A stretch of DNA of 64,000 nt from Kolteria novifilia (lineage in GTDB: Bacteria > Planctomycetota > Planctomycetia > Kolteriales > Kolteriaceae): NCBI GenBank assembly GCA_007748055.1, contig CP036279.1:6572001-6636000 (forward strand), read 5' to 3'. A program made the position numbers and the translations under genes. The notes beneath the pieces were generated by a model. The model made no database searches. It saw nothing but the letters and a program-made list of their open reading frames with translations, and was not told the origin of the DNA. Of the stretch, positions 1-8,221 are shown one piece after another (positions within the stretch are counted from its first letter, which is position 1; each line of letters opens with the position of its first letter).

Positions 1-951
1 GAGTTTCTCGCGCTGCTGGAGCAGGGTCGCGATGCGCTCCTGGAGGTCCGCTCCCCTGGGAAGAGAGATCACCTCGTTGCTGATGTTGATGGCGGGTGGC
101 GCCTTCGTCTCCATGGTGTTGAAGGCTCGAAGCACGCTCAAGCCGAGCAGATTCCCCAAAGGTTCGGCGTCCTGGGGCGTGTTGACCACCTTGTAGCGCA
201 CGGGGTTGATGTCCCCCGCGCAGCCTTGAACGAACAGAGCGACCGCGTCATGCCCGAGCGCTTCCTCGAGCATGGCCGAGGCGAAGGCGGGAAAGTCGGC
301 GGTGTTCTCGTTGCCCGGCACGCCCATGATCGGATGACACGCGAAGTTGTAGAGGACCGCCAACGGCGTCCCGTCCTTGCGATCGATTCGGAGCACCCCG
401 ACTTCGGGGTCGATGGGACCGACGCCGGCGACCTCCTCGTCCGGAGGAAGCGAGTAGGCCCGTCGCATGTCGACCTCGCTGCCATCCTTCATCCTGAGCC
501 GGCGATTCTCGCTGATCCGATCCTCGCGCGCGGTCGCGACACCGACGTCGACCGGTTCGAGGCGCGTCCACGCCTCCTTGACCGCGTCGACCGCGAGCTT
601 GCGGGTGTCGGCTCGGATCACGCCATGACAGTGACTCGCGTTGATAAGAACGCTCTTCGGATCGACGCCGAGTTGCTCGTGAAGGGCGGCGCGGACATCG
701 CCGAGGAAAGTGTTGTCGATCCTTCCGATCTCGCCGATCGCCACCGCATCGACGGTGATCAGCACGATCGTCTCGGCGCCGTCGGTGACCACCAGGGCCT
801 TGGCGAACATCGGTCCATTGACCGGGCCGTGGGCGTAGTCGGTGATGTCGACTTTCGCGGCGCCCGCGCGGACCTCGGCGAAGGCACGTCGGGGTGGGAG
901 CATGACCAAGGAGAGGAGAAACAGGCAGGAGAGTGCGACGCGTCGAGTCAT
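1..951 (-). CDS. Neutral/alkaline ceramidase-like secreted protein (C-terminus beyond window)
   Basis: An open frame of 317 codons begins with ATG at 951 and is still open at base 1, so the C-terminal part is missing from the window. The first ~27 residues are basic then hydrophobic (TRRVALSCLFLLSLVML) and end near an RAFA site, a plausible Sec signal peptide. The mature start (VRAGAAKVDITDY) and the later blocks INASHCHG and YNFACHPIMG, plus the VQGCAGDINP block, match the N-terminal domain of neutral/alkaline non-lysosomal ceramidase-like proteins, which use a zinc site to hydrolyse amide bonds. Planctomycetes carry many such exported paralogues whose substrates are unknown, so true ceramidase activity is not implied. 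It is the last visible gene of a leftward run including the TPR gene and lspA. Confidence 0.8.
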   Translation of the reverse strand, partial: MTRRVALSCLFLLSLVMLPPRRAFAEVRAGAAKVDITDYAHGPVNGPMFAKALVVTDGAETIVLITVDAVAIGEIGRIDNTFLGDVRAALHEQLGVDPKSVLINASHCHGVIRADTRKLAVDAVKEAWTRLEPVDVGVATAREDRISENRRLRMKDGSEVDMRRAYSLPPDEEVAGVGPIDPEVGVLRIDRKDGTPLAVLYNFACHPIMGVPGNENTADFPAFASAMLEEALGHDAVALFVQGCAGDINPVRYKVVNTPQDAEPLGNLLGLSVLRAFNTMETKAPPAINISNEVISLPRGADLQERIATLLQQREKL

Positions 952-1102
952 GATGCGGAACCTCGGTGTCGGGATGACGGATTCGACGTCATCCTAACAC
1001 CCAAGACCCGAAGATGTCACGTGTAATCACCGTCACCACAAGGTGGGCGTGCTGACGGATGAAGCAATCAGGAGCACCGGGACAAGTCGGGAAACGCGTC
1101 GT

Positions 1103-2530
1103 CTACGCTTCCTGCTGCGCCGCGAGTTCTTCCAAACGCTTGGCGACATCCTTGTAGCCGTAGTCCATCGCGGCGATCTCGTTGAAATACTCCATCGCCG
1201 CATCGACGTCCTTTTTCTCCTGCGCCACGCAGCCGCGGTAGTAGTAGATCTGCTTGCGACTCTCATCGTCGCCCGGCGAGAGACTCTCGAGCGCCTCCTT
1301 GAGCTTGCGGTCGGCGAGCGGGTAGTTTTTCTTCTTCCAGAACCCGACTCCGGTCCACATCAAGGCTTCCGGCTTCTTCTTCGCGTCCTTGCAACCCTCT
1401 TGCAGCGCTCGGATCGCCTCGTCGTACTGCCGCGTCTGCAACAGACGGAAGCCGAGCTCGAAATGGGCGGCGTAGTTCTCCGCGTTGATCTCGGTCTGGA
1501 AGCGAAAGAGCTCGAGTTCCTTCTTGGTCTGCTCGACCTGGATGGCGCGTTGCTTTTCCTTGAGCTTCTGGGCCCGCTCCATGTAGTCGGGAGCGTTGCG
1601 AATCAGCTTCGAGAACGCCTCCTTGATCTTGCCTTGCGCGATCTTCAGCGGCTCGATCGTGCACTCGAGCTGCTGCGCCTTCATGTCGGTTTCGGTCTGG
1701 TCGGAGAGATCGTAGAGACGGCCGAACGCCTTGGCGGCTTGTTCGTACTTGCACTGCTGGCGGTAGCGACGGGCGAGATCGCCGAGAGTCGACGCGTCGT
1801 CGGGATTCTCCTTCACCTTCGCTTCGAGCTCGCGAAGTTCGCGTTCGGCGATCTCCTCGGGAGAGAGTCGAGTCGCCGCTTTTGGCTGCGGTTTGGCCGC
1901 CTCCCCCTCGCCCGCTTCGCCGTCGCCTTCCTCGTCGGACTCCTGGCTCTCGTCGACGCCCTGCTTGGTGAGTGTCGCGCGAGCGGCGAGCTGACGCATC
2001 CGGCCGCCGGCTTCGCGGTTCTCCGGATTGAGCCGACGGACCATCTCGAGGGCGTTGATCGCCTCGTCGAACTGGTTGTTGGCCTCGTACATGTCGGCAA
2101 GCAGTTTGAAGAGGTCGGCGTTCTTCGGATCGGCGGAGGTGGCCGACTGCATGACCCAAACCGCGGCGGGGTAGTGCTCCATCTCCTGGAGACAGGTGGC
2201 CAACTCGCTGAGCACCCCGGTGTCCCAAGGGTTGATCTTGAGCGCTTCCTCGGCGGCTTCGGCGGCCTCGGCCCACCTTTTGCGGGTCTTCGCGGCCTTG
2301 AGCTTCATCTGAGCGGGCTTCATCTTCAGCCCGGCCATCATCGCGCCCTTGCCGTTGTTGTTGTACTTCTTGTATTCGGCGCCACGAAGAGCCTGGCGGA
2401 ACATGACGTTGTCGGGACAGCGCTTAGCGCACTTGAAGAAGCAATCGACCGCGAAGTCGTAGTTCTTCTTTTGCAGCGCCCCACTGCCCGCGTTGAACAG
2501 TTGGCCGGTGATCTTGTCCATGGCCGCCAT
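1103..2530 (-). CDS. Tetratricopeptide-repeat protein
   Basis: A 475-residue protein starting MAAMDKITGQ. The ATG at 2530 is preceded by AAGGAG six bases upstream; a longer frame to 2623 has no such site and encodes unconvincing residues, so the short start is preferred. TPR-like helix pairs occupy roughly residues 10-180 and 280-475. Examples are the blocks around YPAAVWVMQSATSADPKNAD and FDEAINALEMVRRLNPENRE. They are separated by an acidic, low-complexity stretch near residues 190-215. There is no signal peptide, so it is probably a cytoplasmic scaffold. Neighbours are lspA upstream (about 245 bases away) and the ceramidase-like gene downstream. The partner cannot be inferred. Confidence 0.8.
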   Translation of the reverse strand: MAAMDKITGQLFNAGSGALQKKNYDFAVDCFFKCAKRCPDNVMFRQALRGAEYKKYNNNGKGAMMAGLKMKPAQMKLKAAKTRKRWAEAAEAAEEALKINPWDTGVLSELATCLQEMEHYPAAVWVMQSATSADPKNADLFKLLADMYEANNQFDEAINALEMVRRLNPENREAGGRMRQLAARATLTKQGVDESQESDEEGDGEAGEGEAAKPQPKAATRLSPEEIAERELRELEAKVKENPDDASTLGDLARRYRQQCKYEQAAKAFGRLYDLSDQTETDMKAQQLECTIEPLKIAQGKIKEAFSKLIRNAPDYMERAQKLKEKQRAIQVEQTKKELELFRFQTEINAENYAAHFELGFRLLQTRQYDEAIRALQEGCKDAKKKPEALMWTGVGFWKKKNYPLADRKLKEALESLSPGDDESRKQIYYYRGCVAQEKKDVDAAMEYFNEIAAMDYGYKDVAKRLEELAAQQEA

Positions 2531-2775
2531 GACCACTCCTTGCCCTTCCCAGACGTCGTGCGTCTCTCGGACCGTGGAGACGTTGTCTCTCGCGCGAGAG
2601 AGAGTCTCGCCGTCCCGACGCACCTCGAAAAATCAATCAACAGTATCAGAGTCGACATGTTGGGTTGCAACCCGGCCCGGAACATTTTCCCGGGAACGAG
2701 TCGAACGAAACCACGCTCGCCGCGGCGGCCCCACCCCGGTCAAGCGATCCGCGTGCCTCCCGCGCCGCGATTCCT

Positions 2776-3339
2776 TCAGGCGGACGAGGTCGCGTTGTCC
2801 TCGGTCGGCGCCCCTTCCTCATCGATTGAAGAGGACGCCTGCTCCGCGGGCGTGCGATGGAACATCGATCCAAGGACGAGGCACGACGCTCCCACTACCA
2901 GGAAGCTGTCGGCCAAATTGAAGGTCGGGAAGTGATAGACCTCCTCGTAGTGGGCGTCGATGAAGTCGCGCACCCCGTGAAAGACGAGACGGTCGTAGAG
3001 GTTGCCGAGCGCGCCGCCGAAGACCATGCCGAGAATCAGGGCGAAGAGTCGATCCCCCGCCCGAAGCCCCAAGAGGGCCCAAAGCAGGATCGCGAGAGCG
3101 GCAATGCAACTGAAAATGGCTAAAAGGGTGTTCGCCGTCGCTCCGAGTTGGTGAAGAAAACTCCACATACCGCCCGGATTCAAGCGTGTGATGAACGAGA
3201 GCCAGCCCGGAATGATGACCACCTCACCACCGCTCCCGGCGACCCAGTCGGCCACGACGTACTTGGAGATCAGGTCGAGCGAGAAGCAGACGACCGCTGT
3301 CGCGAGGAAGAGCGTGATCGCGCAGTGTCGTCGTTGCAT
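2776..3339 (-). CDS. lspA: Lipoprotein signal peptidase (signal peptidase II)
   Basis: Inner-membrane aspartyl peptidase that removes the signal peptide from diacylglyceryl-modified prolipoproteins. About four hydrophobic segments are visible. The family blocks are present in order: LDLISKY in TM1, RLNPGGMWS, then GNLYDR with the first catalytic Asp, and VRDFID followed by FNLADS with the second catalytic Asp. The start at 3339 (MQRRHC, 187 residues) places TM1 where it sits in known LspA proteins and lies 13 bases after the upstream stop; an in-frame ATG at 3384 would overlap that gene. The C-terminal ~25 residues are hydrophilic and Ser/Glu-rich. At least two lipoproteins in this window (41090-42337 and 61206-62255) would be its clients. 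Confidence 0.93.
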   Translation of the reverse strand: MQRRHCAITLFLATAVVCFSLDLISKYVVADWVAGSGGEVVIIPGWLSFITRLNPGGMWSFLHQLGATANTLLAIFSCIAALAILLWALLGLRAGDRLFALILGMVFGGALGNLYDRLVFHGVRDFIDAHYEEVYHFPTFNLADSFLVVGASCLVLGSMFHRTPAEQASSSIDEEGAPTEDNATSSA

Positions 3340-3352
3340 CGTGTCATCCGTT

Positions 3353-3748
3353 CTAGGTTTCGCGTCGCCCGCCGTTCTTTTCAACCATTTCGGCGCATTC
3401 CACGCGATAACGCGTCCACGGAATCACGTTAAGACGAGCTTTGGGAATCGGCTTTCCCGACATTTCGCAGATGCCGTAGGAGCCTACCCGAATCCGTTCG
3501 ATCGCGGCGTCAATCTCCTGGATCACGTTCTCTTCGGTCTCAACCATTTGAAACGTCAGGTCTTGCGCCGAAACATCCGCGCTCAGGTCGGAGGGATCGG
3601 GCATCGCCCCCGTGTCGTGCCCTTCGTCGCGAAGGTTGAGCACTTCCCCAGTGATACGTGATCGGACCTTCAGGAGCTTGGTCAGATAACTGTCCAGATC
3701 AGCCTTGCGAAGGTTCGTACGGCGCGGTGCGGAGGGATCAGAACTCAT
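3353..3748 (-). CDS. DksA/TraR-family protein with degenerate zinc finger
   Basis: 131 residues with an alpha-helical N-terminal half and the C-terminal DksA/TraR signature (RIRVGSYGICEMSGKPIPKA, RLNVIP, then WTRYRVECAEM). In classical DksA the finger has two C-x2-C pairs. Here the second Cys of the first pair is Ser (CEMS) and the first Cys of the second pair is missing (RVEC), so only two of four ligands remain and zinc binding is doubtful. DksA-type proteins act in the RNA polymerase secondary channel; Cys-poor versions of this family can work without zinc. It lies directly upstream of lspA, 13 bases from the preferred lspA start, suggesting cotranscription. Confidence 0.83.
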   Translation of the reverse strand: MSSDPSAPRRTNLRKADLDSYLTKLLKVRSRITGEVLNLRDEGHDTGAMPDPSDLSADVSAQDLTFQMVETEENVIQEIDAAIERIRVGSYGICEMSGKPIPKARLNVIPWTRYRVECAEMVEKNGGRRET

Positions 3749-3916
3749 CGAGGATTCCCAAGTCGGATCGTAAATGCTGACGGATAAATGTAGCGCGACC
3801 GCTGGTCATCGTCAATGATGCGCCCCAAGGGACACGTGCCTCTCACGACATCCGCCCCCGCACAATCGGAACATAACACGTTACCATTAAAAAGGTTACC
3901 TCCAAAATCTCCGAGA

Positions 3917-4660
3917 TCACCCTTCGTGATCGACAGCAGCAGCTTTGGCGGCGGAATAGCGGCGAATATCTTCCATCACGTTGTGGCGCATGAAGTTATG
4001 ATGCGAGGGGTAGACCCAATTGACCTTTAGGTCAACAACTCGACAGATCGTCTCGCGAAGTTGCGCGCCATCGACGTTGAAGATGGGAAGCGGGAACGAA
4101 GCGCGCCCGAATGCGACCAGGGCCGCGTCCCCGAGGAAGAGGATTCGCTTGCTTTCGCTGTAGAACGCGACATGCCCCGGCGTATGGCCCGGAAGATGGA
4201 TGACCCGCAATCCGCCCCAGAACGGCAACTCGTCCCCATCGGCCAATTCGTGATCGATGCGCGGCACCCGATACCCCATCACCGGACGACCCAGGGCCTC
4301 GAGGATCCCCGCGACCCGAGACCAGCCGCGATAGGGAAACGCTCCGCGTAGGATCGGCTCGTCGGCCGGATGCATGTAGACATCGGCATCACTCCAGCGC
4401 TGAAGCGAACCGGCACATCCCGCATGATCGAGATGGCCGTGGGTCAACAGAATCGCGCGAAGCTGGTTGGGCCGGCGACCGGTCTTGTGAAACCAGCGCC
4501 GGAGCCGCCATGCACAGATGTCCATGCCGGTGTCGAGAGCGATCACGTCGTCGCCGTCGAGCAACAGGTAGTGCCAGACCGGGTAGTGCCAGACGCCGAT
4601 CAAGTCGGAACGGAGGGGTACATACATGGAGGGCTCTTTATTCGGCCTGTTGGTTCCCAT
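3917..4660 (-). CDS. MBL-fold metallo-hydrolase
   Basis: 247 residues of the metallo-beta-lactamase superfamily. The dinuclear metal site is visible: THGHLDHAG (HxHxDH), the LPGHTPGH histidine, the FLGDAAL aspartate and the C-terminal PSHH histidine. No signal peptide, so a cytoplasmic hydrolase, most likely of a thioester or lactone-like or glyoxalase II-type substrate; the sequence does not say which. An alternative start at the second Met (4627, MYVPLRS) would remove eleven weakly conserved residues. It is divergent from thiO, with 83 bases between the two starts. Confidence 0.85.
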   Translation of the reverse strand: MGTNRPNKEPSMYVPLRSDLIGVWHYPVWHYLLLDGDDVIALDTGMDICAWRLRRWFHKTGRRPNQLRAILLTHGHLDHAGCAGSLQRWSDADVYMHPADEPILRGAFPYRGWSRVAGILEALGRPVMGYRVPRIDHELADGDELPFWGGLRVIHLPGHTPGHVAFYSESKRILFLGDAALVAFGRASFPLPIFNVDGAQLRETICRVVDLKVNWVYPSHHNFMRHNVMEDIRRYSAAKAAAVDHEG

Positions 4661-4743
4661 TTCCTAGAATTGGCGCAACGTCGTTTTCGTCCAACAACTT
4701 CGGCGAGCGGACCAACAAGCCGCTCCCACCAGTCCCCGACGCC

Positions 4744-5895
4744 ATGCCCACGAATACCCGCAATTACGATGTTGTCTGTGTCGGCGGAGGCGTGATCGGC
4801 CTGATCACCGCCTACGAGCTCTCGCGCCAATCGCTCTCGGTCGCCGTCCTGGACAAGGGACGCATCGGCACGGAAGCCTCGTGGGCCGGCGCGGGAATCA
4901 TCTCCCCCGCGCGGCGCGACCGCGCCACCAGCCCCTTCGCCCTGCTTCGCGCGGTCAGCTACGACCGGTTTCCAAGCCTCGCCCGCGAACTGGCGGAAGA
5001 GACCGGCATCGACACCGGTTTTCACCAGACAGGGGGCATCTTCGTCGGTCGGACGCCACAGGAGAAGGCCGAACTCGACCAAGACCGTCTTGCCTGGATC
5101 GACCAGGGCATCGACCACGAGGCTTGGACCCGCGAGGAGATCGAATCCCATGCCCCGGCGTTGGCACCGGATCTCTCCGACGCCTTCTGGGTCCCCGAGG
5201 TCTCGCAGGTTCGAAACCCTCGATTTCTACGAGCCCTGATCCATGCTTGCGAGAGACGAGGCGTGACGCTCCTCGAGGGGAGTGCCGTCGTCGACTTCAT
5301 TCGCCAGGGCGAACGCATCAGCGGCGTGCGAACCACTCATGGCGAGACCTTCACATGTGGCCAGGCCGTTCTCACCGCCGGGGCTTGGACCGAAGGGTTG
5401 GCCCGATCAATCGGCAGCGAAGTCGGTATCCGCCCCGTTCAAGGCCAAATCGTCGCGGTGCAAACCGACGGGACCGTCGTCCCCGCCATCACCTCGCTGG
5501 GCAAACGCTATCTCGTTCCGCGACGCGATGGTCTCGTCCTGATCGGCTCGACGGAAGCCGATGTCGGCTTCGACGTTCAACCCTCCAGCGCGGCGGCCGA
5601 CGGCCTCCTCAACTTCGGCGTCAGTCTCTATCCGCGTCTCGCGAAGGGAGAGGTCGTCGCCTCCTGGGCGGGCCTGCGCCCCGGCAGCGATCTCGGATCC
5701 CCGATCATTTCGCGCGACGCCCATTGGGAGAATGTCTGGCTCGCGACGGGTCACTTTCGCAAGGGAATTCAGCTCGCGCCCGCGACCGGGTTGCTGCTGG
5801 CGGACTGGATGCGGGGAGAGGAGTCCTTCGTCCCGCTCGGCAGCTTTGATCCCTCCGCCGACCGCGTCCAAGAAGAGACCGGCTTTCGCTCCTAG
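4744..5895 (+). CDS. thiO: Glycine oxidase ThiO-like FAD-dependent amino-acid oxidase
   Basis: 383 residues of the DAO family. The N-terminal Rossmann motif is VCVGGGVIGLITAYEL, followed by the acidic residue region VLDKGRIGTEASWAGAGI, typical of ThiO, and the C-terminal FAD block ATGHFRKGIQLAPATG. ThiO oxidises glycine to iminoglyoxylate for the thiazole moiety of thiamine. The open frame extends to 4510, but the extension is antisense to the MBL gene and Arg-rich, so the ATG at 4744 (MPTNTRNYD) is chosen; no strong ribosome-binding site is visible. Other thi genes are not in the window, so a thiamine role rests on family membership only. Confidence 0.85.
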   Translation: MPTNTRNYDVVCVGGGVIGLITAYELSRQSLSVAVLDKGRIGTEASWAGAGIISPARRDRATSPFALLRAVSYDRFPSLARELAEETGIDTGFHQTGGIFVGRTPQEKAELDQDRLAWIDQGIDHEAWTREEIESHAPALAPDLSDAFWVPEVSQVRNPRFLRALIHACERRGVTLLEGSAVVDFIRQGERISGVRTTHGETFTCGQAVLTAGAWTEGLARSIGSEVGIRPVQGQIVAVQTDGTVVPAITSLGKRYLVPRRDGLVLIGSTEADVGFDVQPSSAAADGLLNFGVSLYPRLAKGEVVASWAGLRPGSDLGSPIISRDAHWENVWLATGHFRKGIQLAPATGLLLADWMRGEESFVPLGSFDPSADRVQEETGFRS

Positions 5896-5931
5896 CGCGA
5901 GTTGCGTTGGTGGCGGCTTGGCCCCTTGGCT

Positions 5932-5950
5932 CTGGCTGACAAACAGCCAG
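5932..5950. terminator. Hairpin between convergent thiO and the MfnF-like gene
   Basis: CTGGCTG, five bases, CAGCCAG: a perfect 7-bp stem 36 bases after the thiO stop and 78 bases from the end of the opposing gene. No T-run follows, so this may be a bidirectional terminator or a member of the GTGCCA/GGCTG repeat family also seen at 7351, 41062 and 62322. Confidence 0.5.
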
Positions 5951-6027
5951 TGGCACTCGAGAACTCAGGCGGACCAGTGCAGTCGTGCATATTTTGACCG
6001 TCCACCACGACACCGGCAGCACTCATC

Positions 6028-7071
6028 TCAACAGATCAGAGCTAGCTGAGCCAACGCGTACGCACAGGCCGCTTGGGAAACGTTCTCCCCAAGCCGTGAG
6101 GCGAGCGAGATCGTTTCGGAACGACCCAGACGGGGACAGCGGTCGCGGAGCCGGCGGGCGAGGAACTCCCCTTGCCCACTGACGATCACCCGATCGACCG
6201 CGTCAGGCAGCGAGGCTTCCGCAACCTGGCGGACGGCGGACTCGAGAAGGGTCAACTGCGCTTGCCGGGCCGCTTTCGCGAGGGTGGTCGTATCGTCCTC
6301 GCCGAAACGCGTCGGGTCACTGCCGATCATCCGCGCCAGACGTCGCTGGGCGAACGAACGTGTCGCCCCGGTACCGTCAGCGGTCTCGGTTAGCTCGGGG
6401 GCCTCGGGTAGATCGCCGAGCCAGACGTACGCGTCGAGCGTGGTGGCAAAATGCTCCGCCATCGTTCGGTAGGAAACTCCTCCGAGTTCAACGCGCGACA
6501 GGAGAGCGCACAACGGCGTGCGAGAGACTCCGGTGTAGACGAGTTCCCCGCTGGCAAGCCGATCGGGGTCGCATCGTCCAGTAGGGACGGGAGTTCCGTC
6601 GCGGAGCGGAATCAGATCGGTGGTGGTCGAGCCGATGTCGACGAGCAGCGCCGCGTCGCATGGGAATTTCTTGCCCACCCATGTCGCCAGCGCGAGCCAG
6701 TTGGAGGCGGCGACGCCCCAAGGATTGGCCCTGGCTTCGGCGTCACTGACGAAACGCCCGCCCGTGTGCCAGATCTTGATCGGCACCTTCGGAAAGGCCT
6801 TGGCAATCCCGTCAAGAACGGTCGCGACCCCTTCCTCCTTGTCTTTGAAGCAATCGCACAACTCCGCCGTCATCGTGACGACGAGCCGATCGACGCGAGC
6901 ATCCTCAAGCAGGGCGCCGAGCCGTTCGGAAAGTTGAGAGGGTTGCTTCCAAAGAGGAAAAGAAAAGGTGCGCGCATCGCCTCGTGAGGAGGCGGCTTTC
7001 AGGTGCGCACCACCGACGTCGAGCCCCCAGACTGCTGAGGAAGAAGCCTGGTCGGTCGTTTGGTCAGTCAA
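6028..7071 (-). CDS. Hydantoinase/oxoprolinase-like H4MPT-linked C1 pathway protein (MfnF-like)
   Basis: 347 residues of the ASKHA/hydantoinase A superfamily. The first nucleotide-binding motif GLDVGGAHLKAA is near the N-terminus, LLVDIGSTTTDLIP is the second phosphate motif, and VIVSGQGEFLARRL lies near the C-terminus. This arrangement matches the protein found in tetrahydromethanopterin-linked C1 clusters of methylotrophs and planctomycetes. It is related to archaeal MfnF, which joins the furan and tyramine-glutamate parts of methanofuran. It probably acts in making the formyl carrier of the H4MPT formaldehyde-oxidation pathway. No other H4MPT gene is nearby. The 37-codon gene at 7092-7205 lies 20 bases upstream and is likely cotranscribed. 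Confidence 0.75.
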   Translation of the reverse strand: MTDQTTDQASSSAVWGLDVGGAHLKAASSRGDARTFSFPLWKQPSQLSERLGALLEDARVDRLVVTMTAELCDCFKDKEEGVATVLDGIAKAFPKVPIKIWHTGGRFVSDAEARANPWGVAASNWLALATWVGKKFPCDAALLVDIGSTTTDLIPLRDGTPVPTGRCDPDRLASGELVYTGVSRTPLCALLSRVELGGVSYRTMAEHFATTLDAYVWLGDLPEAPELTETADGTGATRSFAQRRLARMIGSDPTRFGEDDTTTLAKAARQAQLTLLESAVRQVAEASLPDAVDRVIVSGQGEFLARRLRDRCPRLGRSETISLASRLGENVSQAACAYALAQLALIC

Positions 7072-7091
7072 GGGAGGGCCAGCGAGAGGGC

Positions 7092-7205
7092 TTACTTATT
7101 GCTCTTGCGGATGCCCTTGTGAGGCAGGCTGATCGCGGGCTTGCGGCCATGGTTGGCTCGCTTGCCCTTCCAGCGGAGCTTGCCGCCTCGAACTTTCACA
7201 GGCAT
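7092..7205 (-). CDS. 37-residue basic microprotein
   Basis: ATG at 7205 (MPVKVRGGKLRW) to TAA at 7092-7094 encodes 37 residues, rich in Lys, Arg and Gly, with no hydrophobic segment. A good ribosome-binding site (CAGGAAAA, eight bases before the ATG on the minus strand) supports translation. It ends 20 bases before the MfnF-like start. The composition resembles small ribosomal or nucleic-acid-binding proteins. I do not recognise a family; a weak resemblance to short basic ribosomal proteins such as bTHX (GK-x-W-x-G spacing) is not enough to name it. Confidence 0.6.
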   Translation of the reverse strand: MPVKVRGGKLRWKGKRANHGRKPAISLPHKGIRKSNK

Positions 7206-7350
7206 GGGATTTTCCTGTCTGAGGTCTTCGGATGATTGGGGATGTCCGCCACGAACCACGACAGGCTCGCCGCTGCATCGACCGTCTCGAATCGACTATT
7301 CTGGGAATAAAGGCTAGACGAGTCAAGCGAGCCTACGTGTAAGTCTCAGG

Positions 7351-7381
7351 GTGCCATTGGCTGACAAGCAGCCTGTGGCAC
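7351..7381. repeat. Palindromic intergenic repeat (GTGCCA/GGCTG family)
   Basis: GTGCCA, two bases, GGCTG, five-base loop, CAGCC, two bases, TGGCAC: nested perfect 6-bp and 5-bp stems. Related copies, more degenerate, are at 5932, 41062 and 62322. It lies between the 37-codon gene and the gene ending at 7448; the rest of this 240-base interval shows nothing else. Confidence 0.6.
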
Positions 7382-7447
7382 GCGAACATCAGGTCTTGAC
7401 GGAGCCGAGTCAGTCAGGACGCGAATCCGCATCAATCATCAGGACTG

Positions 7448-7921
7448 CTAGGCGATCGGAATGGGCTCGAACTGTTCCTGGTAGCGGTGAATCGCTTCCT
7501 CGGGGTTCATGTTGAAGAGAACCCGGCCCCCCGTTCCCCAGTGGCCGTGGTGGTAGTGGAAGACGGCGGTCGCGTTGCGAAGATCGTTGACGGCCGCAAC
7601 CTCTTCCATACCTTCCCCTTCGATCGCCGAGAACCGGATGGTCACTTCAATAAAGGCGCTCAGTTGGCGCGACGAGCGGTCGCGAACGAAGCTGACGGGG
7701 GAGTGAAACTCGCAGTGCTCCCAGCGCAGGCCCTTGGGCTTGCCGGTTGAGCTCGCCAGTTCGATGAACTTGGCCTCCAGTCGCTCCCGCTGGAGCCGGA
7801 AGAGTTCGCGAGCCCTTTCGACCTCGATCTCACGCAGCATCCTGCGAAGCGGGCGATAGGCAAGCGCGCCACTCACCCCAAGTACGATGAGGGCGGCGGA
7901 GGTCCAAACGACGATCGACAT
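7448..7921 (-). CDS. Hypothetical membrane-anchored protein
   Basis: 157 residues: an N-terminal hydrophobic segment (IVVWTSAALIVLGVSGALAY), then a charged helical stretch (about residues 24-55, coiled-coil-like, REIEVERARELFRLQRERLE), then a mixed alpha/beta domain with Trp and His residues (FHYHHGHWGTGGRVLF). It is probably a single-pass protein with the domain in the cytoplasm, since a basic stretch (RPLRRMLR) follows the segment. I do not recognise the family. Both neighbours are on the same strand but more than 240 bases away. Confidence 0.6.
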   Translation of the reverse strand: MSIVVWTSAALIVLGVSGALAYRPLRRMLREIEVERARELFRLQRERLEAKFIELASSTGKPKGLRWEHCEFHSPVSFVRDRSSRQLSAFIEVTIRFSAIEGEGMEEVAAVNDLRNATAVFHYHHGHWGTGGRVLFNMNPEEAIHRYQEQFEPIPIA

Positions 7922-7983
7922 CCCTGATCAGCCTCTCACCTCTTGGCTTCGTCTCAAAAGTTGATCGTCGGCCCCAAGGCTCA

Positions 7984-8110
7984 GCGAGCCGGTGGGGGGA
8001 CGAGGAGGTCGAAGCAGGCGAATCCTCTGGATTCGTCGATGCAGACCGTCAAAGTTCCGCGCCAACGTAGCCGGCCGAAGCCAGAGCCGACTCTTGAGAC
8101 CGAGCCTAGT
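7984..8110. repeat. Dispersed ~125-bp intergenic repeat, copy 1
   Basis: Similar over its length to 42694-42821 in the same orientation, sharing GCAGGCGAATCC, TGGATTCGTCGATGC, CAAAGTTCCGCGCC and GAAGCCAGAGCCGACT. The core CGAATCC-3-GGATTCG is a 7-bp hairpin. It fills most of the 300-base gap between the hypothetical protein start (7921) and the end of the dihydroorotase-like gene (8222). No frame is conserved between copies, so it is not coding. Confidence 0.7.
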
Positions 8111-8221
8111 CCCAGACCGATCTTTCCGCGAGCTTTATTCTATTCCGTGGCGTCGAACCAGCACCAGTTGAATTCGTCGCGAACTCCTCGGCGATCTCAC
8201 CGCAAGCGGCTCGCGGAGCCC

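Noticed and set aside
1043-2935. Long plus-strand frame of 630 codons
   Set aside because: It is antisense to the TPR gene and to part of lspA and has the Leu/Arg/Val-rich composition of a GC-rich shadow frame.
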